Below, one piece after another: positions 38,126 through 46,247 of a DNA stretch of 51,177 nt. The position numbers and the translations under genes were made by a program. Source of the DNA: a virus; IMG/VR virus record IMGVR_UViG_3300045282_000148, positions 1 to 51,177 of that record. One strand, written 5' to 3'. The notes under the pieces were generated by a model. That model saw only the letters and a list, made by a program, of their open reading frames with translations. It had not been told where the DNA came from and did no database searches. Within the stretch, counting starts at the first letter, position 1. Each line of letters starts with the position of its first letter.

Positions 38126-39687
38126 TGATCCGCGATCTCGCCATACCAAAATCTCACTTCTCATTCGGCCGCAATCCGCTGCCACGCGATTCTGACGACC
38201 TCGCCGAGTCGATGATGCTGATTTCCGGCAAGGCCGCATACCGGGGCAAATCGGCGACGCGCATCAAAGAGCAAATTGACAACCTTGGCGGGTTCGCCGG
38301 CGCCGGGCTTATCAACTCATTCACGGGCGACAACGGATTGTGGGGAACGACATGGGGCGGACAAGGGGCGGCTGGCGCGTTCTTTTCGCTCTACTACCTA
38401 CTAAATACCGTGTGGTTCAATCGCATCCAACGCTACACGGCCCGGTATCTCTATTTGAGCAACGGTATCGCCAACGCCTGCGCCTACTACATGGCCGTAC
38501 TCGCGCTGGGGCAGGGATTCCAATACCACTCCAAAGACCCCGGCGTCGAGAGGGCGTTGGAAGAGTGGCTTGAACTGCGCGACTATCACGAGAAGTCGAA
38601 ACGGATGTTCATCGAGTATATCGTGCAGGGCGAGGAATTCGTGAGGATATTCGGCGATGACTTCCGTGTGATCGACCCCGATTACATTTATTCGACGGCC
38701 GAAAGCAAGAATGGAATGGCCGACCGCTACCAAGGAATCCTCAGTTCAACCCACGACGGGGAAGATGTCTTGGGCTACGAGATTCACGAATCGCCGATTT
38801 TCGGCGGCGCGGGAGGCGAAGAATTTGTGCCCAAAGACGAAATGCAATATCGGGTGGATTTGATGTTCAACGAAAGGCGTGGCAGAAGCCACTTCCTGCC
38901 GGTCTTCCCGCAAATGTTCAAGGTCGATCAACTCTCGTGCGTACTCCTCGATACCGCACAGACCCAAGGGAAGTTTGCCTTCTTCCGCAAATGGGAAAAC
39001 TCGCCTGACGAATCGGCGCAGTTCATGGAGGCGAATATCCAGGCGAGCGCGCCAACAGGGTACTCTCAAACTTTCGCTTCGCCCTATTCGTGGCAGCCTT
39101 CCGAGAACTACCCAAGCGGTGCCGTGGTTGACGTACCAAAGAGCATGACGCTCGAAACCATCGGGGCGGACAATTTCGGGCAATGGATCGAGCCGATCAA
39201 TCTGGCCCTGCGAATCGTGGCCACGCAATGCGGACTGCCGGCGGAAATCATCAGCCAGAATCGGGGCGATTCCGATAGTTACGCAGCCGGAATTGTCGCA
39301 AACAGTTGGCAAGAAAAAGTCATAAAAAGCAAACAAGATCGTTGGATGTCTTGGGACTTGGACTTGATTTCTCGTTGTACTGGAATTCCAAAACGACTAA
39401 TTGATGTAACGGCTCCGATCATCGCGACGCCAGACAAACGAGCGGAAGCAGAAATAATTAACGGCGCGATCGACCGCGGCGTGATGAGCAAGCATACTGC
39501 CGCAATTCGGATGGACCTTGATCCCGATGAAGAGAAAAAGTTCATCGCCAAAGAACAGCAAGAAGAATTGGATATGATGGAAAAAACGGCTGCCATCCAA
39601 GGCAAATTCGATAAGCAGGGCGCTACCCAAGGCCGAAAGCCGGGTGAAAATTCCGGTAACCCAAAGCCTCCGAAAGTGAGCGAGTAG
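38125..39687 (+). CDS. Portal protein
   Basis: The 520-aa size, position and block pattern fit the portal family: an N-terminal region rich in Tyr and aromatic residues (FFSLYYLLNTVWFNRIQRY), a middle with LAVLGQGF-like segments and IDPDYIYS, then PEIISQNRGD-type turn (residues ~368-374, PAEIISQNRGDSDSY) and a Gln-rich C-terminus (EEKKFIAKEQQEELDMMEK). It forms the dodecameric vertex through which DNA enters. The ATG at 38125 has GAGG upstream and is preferred over the TTG at 38122. Confidence 0.85.
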   Translation: MIRDLAIPKSHFSFGRNPLPRDSDDLAESMMLISGKAAYRGKSATRIKEQIDNLGGFAGAGLINSFTGDNGLWGTTWGGQGAAGAFFSLYYLLNTVWFNRIQRYTARYLYLSNGIANACAYYMAVLALGQGFQYHSKDPGVERALEEWLELRDYHEKSKRMFIEYIVQGEEFVRIFGDDFRVIDPDYIYSTAESKNGMADRYQGILSSTHDGEDVLGYEIHESPIFGGAGGEEFVPKDEMQYRVDLMFNERRGRSHFLPVFPQMFKVDQLSCVLLDTAQTQGKFAFFRKWENSPDESAQFMEANIQASAPTGYSQTFASPYSWQPSENYPSGAVVDVPKSMTLETIGADNFGQWIEPINLALRIVATQCGLPAEIISQNRGDSDSYAAGIVANSWQEKVIKSKQDRWMSWDLDLISRCTGIPKRLIDVTAPIIATPDKRAEAEIINGAIDRGVMSKHTAAIRMDLDPDEEKKFIAKEQQEELDMMEKTAAIQGKFDKQGATQGRKPGENSGNPKPPKVSE

Positions 39688-39691
39688 ACCT

Positions 39692-39988
39692 ATGGAATTG
39701 TCGTCAATAGTGAAGGTCGTTGGACGGGCAGAAATTGGCGCGAAGCTTTCACATTGGCGATTCCTTGACGATGCACTTTGCGAATTCTGTTTCGAGGATT
39801 GCTATACGTGCGGCGGCAATCCATTGAAATCTTTTGGCGTAAGACTGGGCGATAGACTCAGCATAATTCCAACACCTGAATACGAACTGGAAAGGCCTGT
39901 TTTGCCAAATCCGTTCGGCCAGATTGGATCGCTCCGAGAATTCTCGTTGACGAAGAATGGCGTTAAGCTCGTCGTCAGCTTTTCCTAA
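39692..39988 (+). CDS. Hypothetical head-module protein
   Basis: The 98-aa protein shows no domain (ALCEFCFEDCYTCGG is a Cys-rich patch, then a beta-rich part). It starts 4 bases after the portal stop; its stop is followed by the convergent ParB-like gene. It may be structural. Confidence 0.5.
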   Translation: MELSSIVKVVGRAEIGAKLSHWRFLDDALCEFCFEDCYTCGGNPLKSFGVRLGDRLSIIPTPEYELERPVLPNPFGQIGSLREFSLTKNGVKLVVSFS

Positions 39989-39992
39989 GAAC

Positions 39993-40847
39993 CTACCAGA
40001 CAAGCTTTTTGGTTTTCTTTCCCTTGTTGAGCGCGGCAACAATGCCTTTGGCGGATATTATTTCTCCGCCTTTCCCAAGTTCTGCCTTGAGTTGTCTGAT
40101 AGCTCGGTCGAGTTCATCTTGCGTAAGCCTCGCAAATGTATCCGCAAATTCCGTGAGTATGTCGCGCCCATTGTAGTGCCGTACAAGCGTGAATAATCCA
40201 CGGAAGACGGTACCGGATATCGGCTTTTCATTCGCCATTTGAAGCGAAAGCCCAATGAGTCTCTTTGCCAATTCGCTGTCTTCTTCAACACATCGTTGAA
40301 TCGTATGCACGCACTTCAATTGTTGAGAGGTCGTCACGTTTTTCTGAACCGTGATACCGAATTCAGAGAGCAACGATGCCGTTCTACAGGCTCCCGGCTC
40401 TTCCGCGACGGATGCAGCACGAAACGTATCAAGGGAATTAATTCGATGTGACATTCGCGCTCCAGCAATGAACGCTCTGGCCTCATCGGAAAGTTCGGCG
40501 AGTTGGAAAACCATCGAGGGCAATTGAGAAATATCTGACCGATAAAAAGCCGCTCGGACTCGATGTCCACCATCGAATACCCAAAGAGAGAGGTCCGGTC
40601 GTTCGGCAACTTTTATGACTCCAAATAGAGTCCAATCCCATTCGGCCGCGATAGTTCGCACCGCAGTTTCCGATACCTTTCCGCGTTGATAGCGGTCATC
40701 GAGATTTAGATCGGACTTACTGATTAACCGAAATTCTCCAGGACTCGTTGGCCGTGCCCAACGATACTTATCCGCTTTGTCGATTGCTGCTCTACCGCCT
40801 GGCATTGGCGAGAGACTTCTATCGCGCTTGTCAAGTAAATTGGACAT
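39993..40847 (-). CDS. ParB-like domain protein
   Basis: The 284-aa protein has residues ~42-110 carrying a ParB/DUF6551-like signature: LNLDDRYQRGKVSE, EWDWTLFGVIKVAERPD, and the WVFDGGHRVRAAF box. The C-terminal half is helical. Leader RNA C and a dedicated promoter precede it, so it is a separately regulated moron-type gene on the opposite strand within the head operon. Possible regulator or nuclease. Confidence 0.75.
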   Translation of the reverse strand: MSNLLDKRDRSLSPMPGGRAAIDKADKYRWARPTSPGEFRLISKSDLNLDDRYQRGKVSETAVRTIAAEWDWTLFGVIKVAERPDLSLWVFDGGHRVRAAFYRSDISQLPSMVFQLAELSDEARAFIAGARMSHRINSLDTFRAASVAEEPGACRTASLLSEFGITVQKNVTTSQQLKCVHTIQRCVEEDSELAKRLIGLSLQMANEKPISGTVFRGLFTLVRHYNGRDILTEFADTFARLTQDELDRAIRQLKAELGKGGEIISAKGIVAALNKGKKTKKLVW

Positions 40848-40864
40848 CGTTTCCTCCCTGTAAA

Positions 40865-40949
40865 CGCCTCCGGCCGTGCGGTCTGGCTTGCAGGCACAGA
40901 AGGCACGGACGCGGAGACGATTTGTTCAAGGGATAGCCTGCAAGCCAAT
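40865..40949 (-). ncRNA. Structured leader RNA C: attenuator-like pseudoknot
   Basis: On the minus strand P1 is a perfect 12-bp stem (TGGCTTGCAGGC, 40947-40936, with GCCTGCAAGCCA, 40895-40884). Its 40-nt loop contains the P2 5' arm (40919-40903), which pairs with 40879-40865 by 8 bp (one G-U) and 6 bp with a small internal loop. TTTA and the ribosome site AGGGAGGAA follow, then the ATG at 40847. The same order of elements as in leaders A and B. Confidence 0.6.
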
Positions 40950-40955
40950 AGCCAG

Positions 40956-40984
40956 AATCTACACGAAAATCCTAGGATTGGCAA
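40956..40984 (-). promoter_or_regulatory. Promoter of leader C and the ParB-like gene
   Basis: On the minus strand there is TTGCCA (40984-40979), a 17-bp spacer and TAGATT (40961-40956). The predicted transcript starts within a few bases of P1 in leader C. Confidence 0.6.
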
Positions 40985-41039
40985 GAAATTCGTGAAAACT
41001 GGCTGATTATTAGGCCGATGACGCTTTACGATTGGGGGC

Positions 41040-41999
41040 ATGAGCGTAATTTCTGAAGTTTGCATCGCCGAACGCGCGACCGTTGATCCGGCCGATCCGT
41101 GGACTCTAAAGGGCGTCAAGCTCTTGGGGAAAAACAGTATCAATCATCGGACCTATCCGCGACCGGTTCAAGAGGCTGCCATTCCGCTCTTCGAGGGGAA
41201 AAAAATCTACGTCGATCATGGCGATCTCGACGGTAAGCGTCCGATCAACCGAAAGCGAGGCTATGGAGAGCGACTGGGAATCATTAAAAAGGGAACGGTC
41301 GTCGTTGATCCCGTTACCGAATCGACGCATGGTGACGTTCGGCTGAATCCGAAGCATCCCTTTGCCGAGATGGCCTTAGAGGATTACCGCAACGAAACAT
41401 CTGGAGTCGGATTCTCCATAGCGGCTGATTGCATTTTCGCCGGAGGAAGTAATATCGGCGAGTGCCTTCAGATCAAGAAATTGTTCAGCGTCGATTTGGT
41501 TGACGATGCCGCCACTGCCATTACCATGACCGAGGCTGCTGCCTCCGAAACTCAATACGAGCAGGGCAAAGAACACGGCGAAATGCGGGCCAAGCTCGAC
41601 GAACACGAAACAAGGCTGGCCGAGCACGCCAAGCGGCACGAAGAGCACCAAGCCAAGATTGATGGCCACGACGGCGAACACCGCACTCACCACGAACGCC
41701 ATGCGGAACACGAGCGACGGATTCACGACTGCGAAGCGTCGATGGCCAAGACCGTCGAACAATATCAGGCCCTAGGCGGTCCTGAGCACGCTGCGGCTCT
41801 AGAGCAGTGGCAAACCAAGCAAGCCGCCGCCGAGAAGGCTGTCGCCGAAGCCAACAAGCTCATAGCGGAATCCAAGGAAGCCTTCAAGAAGGTTCCTCGC
41901 ACGCCGAACGCCGGTAACCCGCTCGAAACTCGATCAAAGACTGCCGTTCCCGTTATGAACGGCGATGGCTTGAAAAAGCCGAACTTCACTCGCAACTAG
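41040..41999 (+). CDS. Prohead protease fused to scaffold coiled coil
   Basis: The 319-aa product's N-terminal ~165 residues resemble phage capsid maturation proteases: GVKLLGKNSINHRTYPRPV, then EAAIPLFEGKKIYVDHGD, with conserved His and Asp/Ser residues (SGVGFSIAADC). From ~175 the rest is a His/Glu-rich coiled coil suitable for scaffolding (EHETRLAEHAKRHEEHQAK). It assembles and processes the capsid shell. A weak -10-like TACGAT lies 7 nt before the ATG. Confidence 0.8.
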   Translation: MSVISEVCIAERATVDPADPWTLKGVKLLGKNSINHRTYPRPVQEAAIPLFEGKKIYVDHGDLDGKRPINRKRGYGERLGIIKKGTVVVDPVTESTHGDVRLNPKHPFAEMALEDYRNETSGVGFSIAADCIFAGGSNIGECLQIKKLFSVDLVDDAATAITMTEAAASETQYEQGKEHGEMRAKLDEHETRLAEHAKRHEEHQAKIDGHDGEHRTHHERHAEHERRIHDCEASMAKTVEQYQALGGPEHAAALEQWQTKQAAAEKAVAEANKLIAESKEAFKKVPRTPNAGNPLETRSKTAVPVMNGDGLKKPNFTRN

Positions 42000-42083
42000 G
42001 AACAATCGAACCTCGGGCCGGCGTCCATAACGCCGCCAATTCATTCGAGTCTCAATCGGGAGTAGCTACCCGATGACATGAGG

Positions 42084-42152
42084 CTCAACACTCCGACTCG
42101 TTGAGAGGTCGGCGGAATGTCCGCACGGCCTCTTTTTCTTTTACAGTCGGAG
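42084..42152 (+). promoter_or_regulatory. Possible ribosome-site-hiding leader fold
   Basis: CTCAAC/GTTGAG (42084-42105) forms a hairpin whose loop CTCCGACT (42091-42098) is complementary over 8 bp to AGTCGGAG (42145-42152). The latter contains GGAG, the ribosome site of the gene at 42160. This repeats on a small scale the loop-to-downstream pairing of leaders A-C. Confidence 0.35.
42104..42142 (+). terminator. Intrinsic terminator inside the head operon
   Basis: A 12-bp stem with one bulged A (42104-42115 with 42121-42133) has loop AATGT and is followed by TTTTTCTTTT. It lies between the protease/scaffold gene and the gene at 42160, so downstream genes need read-through or another promoter. 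The 160-bp gap 42000-42159 has no gene. Confidence 0.8.
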
Positions 42153-42159
42153 CAGTTTC

Positions 42160-42957
42160 ATGGCCGCGATCATGCAGCAAGTCGCCCAGACTTCCCACCT
42201 CGACCCGAAGGGCCAGCAGTCTCAAGATGTAACGTTCTTCGATGACTTCTTGAGCTACACCGACGGCGGCCTGTTCACTGTCGCTGATTCCGGTTCGGCC
42301 GGCTCGAGCGCTTGGGACGGAACCGCCCTTGGCGCGAATGGCCGCGGTCACAATCTCTTGCTGACCACGAAGACCACGACCCAGTGGGATTACTACAGTC
42401 TCGCCACAACCAATGCCTTGTTCTTGCCGGTCGCCACCGGCGCGGCAATGGGCTGCGAAACGACAATCAAGTTCACGAGCCAAGCCGCGAACAATGCGAT
42501 GGTCTATTTCGGGTTCATGTCCACGGTTGCCATTCCGGCCGGCAGCAACGTGGACCCGACGGCCAGCTATTCTGGCGCGATCATCTATCGGCTCTCGGGC
42601 GACACGCAATGGCGTATTCAGGTCAGCAACGCCACGACCAAGACGACTCAAACCACCGTCGGTTCAGACTTCATCTGTGCCGACGGTCAGTATTGCCTTC
42701 GCGTTGACTTCATGCCGTTCACGGGTTCGAGCGTGGCGGCAACCAACGGCGTGAGTTGCTTCGCGAGCTTCTCGATCAACGGCGTCCAGGTGAAGGACAA
42801 GAACAATTTCCTTGTTCAATTGCCGGTGCTCTATGCGAGCCTGGCGGCCATGAAGGTCGGCGTGATCGCCCAAGCTGCGACCGCCAACGCTCAAACGCTC
42901 CTCGTCGATTACATCCAAGCCAACGTCAGCCGCGGCTTAACGATCCCCAACGGCTAA
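42160..42957 (+). CDS. Putative capsid decoration / head fibre protein
   Basis: The 265-aa all-beta protein starts its core with QDVTFFDDFLSYTDGGLF and has concanavalin-like Tyr/Ser/Thr-rich strands (IKFTSQAANNAMVYFGFM). Between the protease/scaffold and major capsid genes this position suits a decoration or minor capsid protein. It has its own regulated leader and terminator upstream. Confidence 0.6.
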   Translation: MAAIMQQVAQTSHLDPKGQQSQDVTFFDDFLSYTDGGLFTVADSGSAGSSAWDGTALGANGRGHNLLLTTKTTTQWDYYSLATTNALFLPVATGAAMGCETTIKFTSQAANNAMVYFGFMSTVAIPAGSNVDPTASYSGAIIYRLSGDTQWRIQVSNATTKTTQTTVGSDFICADGQYCLRVDFMPFTGSSVAATNGVSCFASFSINGVQVKDKNNFLVQLPVLYASLAAMKVGVIAQAATANAQTLLVDYIQANVSRGLTIPNG

Positions 42958-43002
42958 GTTCTCGAAACATTCCCTCAGTTCTCTCTATTCTGGATTACGA
43001 CC

Positions 43003-44421
43003 ATGCCAACCTTCCGAGAAAAGGACATTGAACAGCTCGTCACTAAGTGCGAATACGAGCGCATCATAAGCGGCGACCCGCGACCAGCCGCGGAAATCGC
43101 TTGTGCCAGAATCAGCGAGCAGCTCGGTAGCGGCGAACTAAGCTGGACGGATTTACCTCCTGTTTCTCGAATTGCGCGGTATCTCGTTCGCGACAAGGCG
43201 ACAGGGCGACCGCTGGCGATTCAGGATTCCAAAGTCTCTTCCGATATGGTGTATCTAAAGAACATCGGGGAATCCTACGATGATCTTTCCAGGCGGTATC
43301 GTAATCCAGAAACGGGACTGATCGACGGATTTGTCAGTGAGCAAACGTCGCAACTCATCAAAGAGGAATCGACCTCGACGGCCACGACGATGGGCAGTTT
43401 CATGGCCCTCACGTCGCAACTGTTTTTCAATGCCCTCATCGGCGCTTACGAGCACGCTGAGATGAACGTCGCCCGTACGTTCCGCAATATCCCCTCGACG
43501 TTCCTGCGTGGCGAGAAGTTCGCTGGCGTCGGTGGCCTGGAAAAGATTCTCCAAGGCACGCCCGAGGGCCGAGATCTTCCGCACTTGACCGCGACCGAAG
43601 ATTACGTCGATACCCCGGCGCAACGCAAGGTCGGTGCGATCATCGACATCTCTTGGGAATTGTCGGTCAGTGACCATTCCGGCGAGATTCTCCGACGTTA
43701 CGAATCGCTCGGCAAGGCCGTAGCCGTCACCCGTGAAATGGAAGCCGTCGGCACCTTGACCGACACCAACCCGAACGACGGAACCGCCGGATACAAGCGT
43801 ACCCGCTACAACTGGAAGGGCACGCAATACGCGACTTACGAAAGCGCGGCCGGAACGGATTGGATCAATCTCCTCACCAGTTCGTCCAGTTCGACCTATT
43901 GGGGCGCCAACCCGCTGGTTGACCAGAACAGCATCAACGGCGCCTATGTCACGGCCACTAAGATTTGCGATCCGTGGACCGGACTGCCGATCGGCTACGG
44001 TCAAGGGCCGTGGAAATTGTTTTGCTCGCCTGATCTGAAGTTCACCGCTGATCGAATTGCTCGAACCGTCGAATACGTCACCGTCGGCGGAACGGCAGCG
44101 ACAACGAACTACGCCCCGCAACTGCATACCAATATCGGGACGGTCATTCCGTTCGAGGTCATCGCCTCGGCCTATATCGGCGCCTTGTGCGATCTCGCGG
44201 CCGCGGCCAGCAATACGAACATCCTCCGCACGACCTGGTGGATCGGCAAGCCGGAAGAGGCGTTCTCGTGGCAGACCGCGCAGGAGTTGGTCAATCAGGA
44301 GGCCATTCCCGGCGCCGGGGATATGTTTAACAGAGTTCTTGAGAAACAAACCAGGTGTTTCGACTGCAAGACCGCGTATGTGTTAAACCCAAGATACGTT
44401 ATACAGTGTATGGCTTCTTGA
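43003..44421 (+). CDS. Major capsid protein
   Basis: The 472-aa size, position after the protease/scaffold and composition fit an HK97-fold major capsid protein. The N-terminal ~120 residues are helical, like a delta or scaffold-interacting domain. Later come FFNALIGAYEHAEMNVARTF and the IDISWELSVSDHSGEIL and FEVIASAYIGALC regions, typical of capsid axial domains. The last residues (FDCKTAYVLNPRYVIQCMAS) include two Cys. Its stop overlaps by 23 bases the end of the inserted HNH gene. Confidence 0.75.
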   Translation: MPTFREKDIEQLVTKCEYERIISGDPRPAAEIACARISEQLGSGELSWTDLPPVSRIARYLVRDKATGRPLAIQDSKVSSDMVYLKNIGESYDDLSRRYRNPETGLIDGFVSEQTSQLIKEESTSTATTMGSFMALTSQLFFNALIGAYEHAEMNVARTFRNIPSTFLRGEKFAGVGGLEKILQGTPEGRDLPHLTATEDYVDTPAQRKVGAIIDISWELSVSDHSGEILRRYESLGKAVAVTREMEAVGTLTDTNPNDGTAGYKRTRYNWKGTQYATYESAAGTDWINLLTSSSSSTYWGANPLVDQNSINGAYVTATKICDPWTGLPIGYGQGPWKLFCSPDLKFTADRIARTVEYVTVGGTAATTNYAPQLHTNIGTVIPFEVIASAYIGALCDLAAAASNTNILRTTWWIGKPEEAFSWQTAQELVNQEAIPGAGDMFNRVLEKQTRCFDCKTAYVLNPRYVIQCMAS

Positions 44422-45040
44422 CCATAACAGGTATCGTCAAAGCCTTTTCTGTAGTCCATCCACGTTGCAGTCGCATTGAGATTGTGTACTGACTGATGCC
44501 GAGTTTTTCAGCCCATTCTACGATGCAAAGAGTCTCGCCGTTGAATGTCAATTTCGTGTTGCTTCGTCTATTGCGTTGCTGGTGTTTGTAGTCCGTCCAG
44601 CGGCAATTGCCAGGTTCGTAGTTCCGTTCATTGTCAATTCGATCAAGCATTAGGCCATCTGGGCAAAGGCCCATATCGGCCAAAAAGTTCTCAAACGAGT
44701 TCCTCCATCGGTCGCAAACGACAATCCCGCGGCCGCCATAGTCAGCATGATTTTTGTGATCGAGATCGTAGCAACGAAGTTTCATGTTGGTCCATGCACG
44801 ATGAGTGCGAGTGTGGGATAAGCCGTGAGTTTTGTGAGCACAGCTATTGCAGGCACTAGCTCCGTTGCGAAGATTCCAAGACCGAGTGACGATTAGATTT
44901 CCACATTTGCACTGACAACGAAAATGTTTTTGCCCGGACGGAGCTAGGAAAACCTCGACAACCTTAAGCAATCCGAATTCATCGCCTACGGAAACGAGTA
45001 GACGACAAGGACGACCAGGTTTACGCTGTTCTTCAGACAT
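44399..45040 (-). CDS. HNH endonuclease 1 (with zinc-ribbon N-terminus)
   Basis: In the 213-aa protein, residues ~38-68 form a zinc ribbon (CQCKCGN ... CNSCAHK). The HNH block follows: YGGRGIVVCDRW, FLADMGLCPDGLMLDRIDNE, NYEPGNCRWTD and NRRSNTKLTF. The second ATG (45040) is preferred because GGAGG stands 5 bases away; the first ATG is only 2 bases from it. It is inserted leftward between the capsid gene and 45121. It has an extended -10 and hairpin leader. It may be a homing endonuclease acting on neighbouring capsid DNA. Confidence 0.9.
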   Translation of the reverse strand: MSEEQRKPGRPCRLLVSVGDEFGLLKVVEVFLAPSGQKHFRCQCKCGNLIVTRSWNLRNGASACNSCAHKTHGLSHTRTHRAWTNMKLRCYDLDHKNHADYGGRGIVVCDRWRNSFENFLADMGLCPDGLMLDRIDNERNYEPGNCRWTDYKHQQRNRRSNTKLTFNGETLCIVEWAEKLGISQYTISMRLQRGWTTEKALTIPVMVKKPYTV

Positions 45041-45070
45041 CATGACCTCCGAGAAAGGTTGTGAAGTTTA

Positions 45071-45109
45071 GAGCAGCCGGACGCCAATCCGGCTGTTCGC
45101 ATTATAACA
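45071..45109 (-). promoter_or_regulatory. HNH1 extended -10 promoter and hairpin leader
   Basis: On the minus strand, TGTTATAAT (extended -10, 45109-45101) is followed directly by an 11-bp hairpin (45071-45098, loop TTGGCG), then TAAACTTC and the SD of HNH1. The hairpin begins a few bases after the -10 box, so it is the mRNA's 5' end. The same unit, with nearly identical stem bases, is at 46893-46931. Confidence 0.75.
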
Positions 45110-45120
45110 GAGTCTGTTAA

Positions 45121-45264
45121 ATGCCACAAGGCTCCAAGGTAGACAAGATATTCAACTCCCTGAAGGATAAGGGCTATTCCGCGGGTAAGGCCGCGCGGAT
45201 CGCACAGTCTGTCTCGGGCGAGGCGCTCAAGACCGGCAAGCCACCGAAGCACGCCAAGAAATGA
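45121..45264 (+). CDS. Small phage protein (KGKAARIAQ / PPKH type)
   Basis: The 47-aa protein begins PQGSKVDKIFNSLKDKGYSA and ends GKPPKHAKK. This pattern, GY..GKAARIAQ...TG and a PPKH end, is common in small phage proteins next to capsid genes. Function unknown. Confidence 0.65.
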   Translation: MPQGSKVDKIFNSLKDKGYSAGKAARIAQSVSGEALKTGKPPKHAKK

Positions 45265-45265
45265 C

Positions 45266-45685
45266 ATGCCGACTAAACCATCGGCTTATGCGGTCAAGAC
45301 GCTCGCACAACGAGCAGAGGATTATCGACGGGCGTCGGCAGCGAATCGGGGACTATTCAAGCCGGCCGGGGGTCAAGGCGCCGGAAAAGACTTATATGAT
45401 CTCAGCAACTGGCTGAGTGACGCGGGGATCGAACGGTTTGAGAACTTCCTCATTAGCGGGCAAGGTTGGTTCGAGGTCGAAGGCGCTGCGTCAACATGGG
45501 TGAGTAGGTTTGGCTATTGGGTTCAGAGTGGACAAGGGGGGCTTGCAATCCAGTTTCATGATGGCGCGACTTGCTGGTATCCTTCGCTGGCTTTCTTTTG
45601 GTTCGGTGCGATGAGGCAAGCCGCCAGCAAGGGCAAGTTCATTCATGAGTACATCTACAAAAAAGTCGGCTACCAACTCGTCTAA
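45266..45685 (+). CDS. Hypothetical head-module protein
   Basis: The 139-aa protein reads LAQRAEDYRRASAANRGLF, then WLSDAGIERFENFLIS and WYPSLAFFWFGAMRQA; mixed alpha/beta with a KVGYQLV end. No family is recognised with confidence. It may be a head protein or connector. It overlaps the next gene by 41 bases. Confidence 0.55.
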   Translation: MPTKPSAYAVKTLAQRAEDYRRASAANRGLFKPAGGQGAGKDLYDLSNWLSDAGIERFENFLISGQGWFEVEGAASTWVSRFGYWVQSGQGGLAIQFHDGATCWYPSLAFFWFGAMRQAASKGKFIHEYIYKKVGYQLV

Positions 45686-45908
45686 GCCGATCTTCGACCC
45701 CAATACCGTCTTGATGAATCGCTTCCTAGCGGAGCGACTCGATCAACTCTTCGAGGACTTCGAGCGGCCGGCTCGGATGCTGTTGCAGCGGCATGGCCTC
45801 AATAGCGTCTCCGAAACCAAGTGCCTTACCGAATGGCTCGAACGTCGCCTGCGGCTTATCCGCGGTGAAGGCAGCCCGGTTAGTCTTACTCATCAGGCGT
45901 TCGGATAA
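45645..45908 (+). CDS. Hypothetical head-module protein
   Basis: The 87-aa helical protein (NRFLAERLDQLFEDFERPAR; LTEWLERRLRLIRG) has a Ser/Thr-rich N-terminus. Its start lies inside the preceding gene in another frame and its stop overlaps the next ATG. Function unknown. Confidence 0.5.
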   Translation: MSTSTKKSATNSSKPIFDPNTVLMNRFLAERLDQLFEDFERPARMLLQRHGLNSVSETKCLTEWLERRLRLIRGEGSPVSLTHQAFG

Positions 45909-46246
45909 TGGGACAGACAACGCCAACCGGCAATGACGTGCCTGCTGTCGATCAGAGTTTAACGACTTTGATTGCCAATGAACTGACGTTGGTCACGACG
46001 TTGCAAGCCGAACTGGCCGCAGTCAACGCCTTGCTCGTCACGGCCAACGCGACCCCACAGCCAAATTACACGGTTTCTGGGCCGGATGGCTCACAGACCC
46101 TAGATTGGAACGGATACCGGCAGAATCTAGTAAATCAAGCGTCAAACCTGCTGAACCAGATCGACATGGCCCAGAAACGAATCAAGGAATGGTTCGGAAT
46201 CAAAACCATGAATTTACCCTATTTTAGGGTCCGTAAAGGGCGATAA
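45908..46246 (+). CDS. Hypothetical head-module protein
   Basis: The 112-aa helical, Ala/Leu/Thr-rich protein (LVTTLQAELAAVNALLVTAN) ends in a Lys/Arg-containing tail. It precedes an HNH insertion, with stop codons one base apart. It may be a small structural or assembly protein. Confidence 0.5.
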   Translation: MGQTTPTGNDVPAVDQSLTTLIANELTLVTTLQAELAAVNALLVTANATPQPNYTVSGPDGSQTLDWNGYRQNLVNQASNLLNQIDMAQKRIKEWFGIKTMNLPYFRVRKGR

Positions 46247-46247
46247 C

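Noticed and set aside
39993-40984. Plasmid-type partition locus (parABS)
   Set aside because: The ParB-like gene has no ParA ATPase neighbour, and the inverted repeat fits an RNA stem next to a promoter better than a parS site.
43255-44349. A 364-codon open frame on the minus strand
   Set aside because: It is exactly antisense to the major capsid gene, lacks a ribosome site and has an Arg/Asp-heavy composition typical of a shadow frame in GC-rich DNA.
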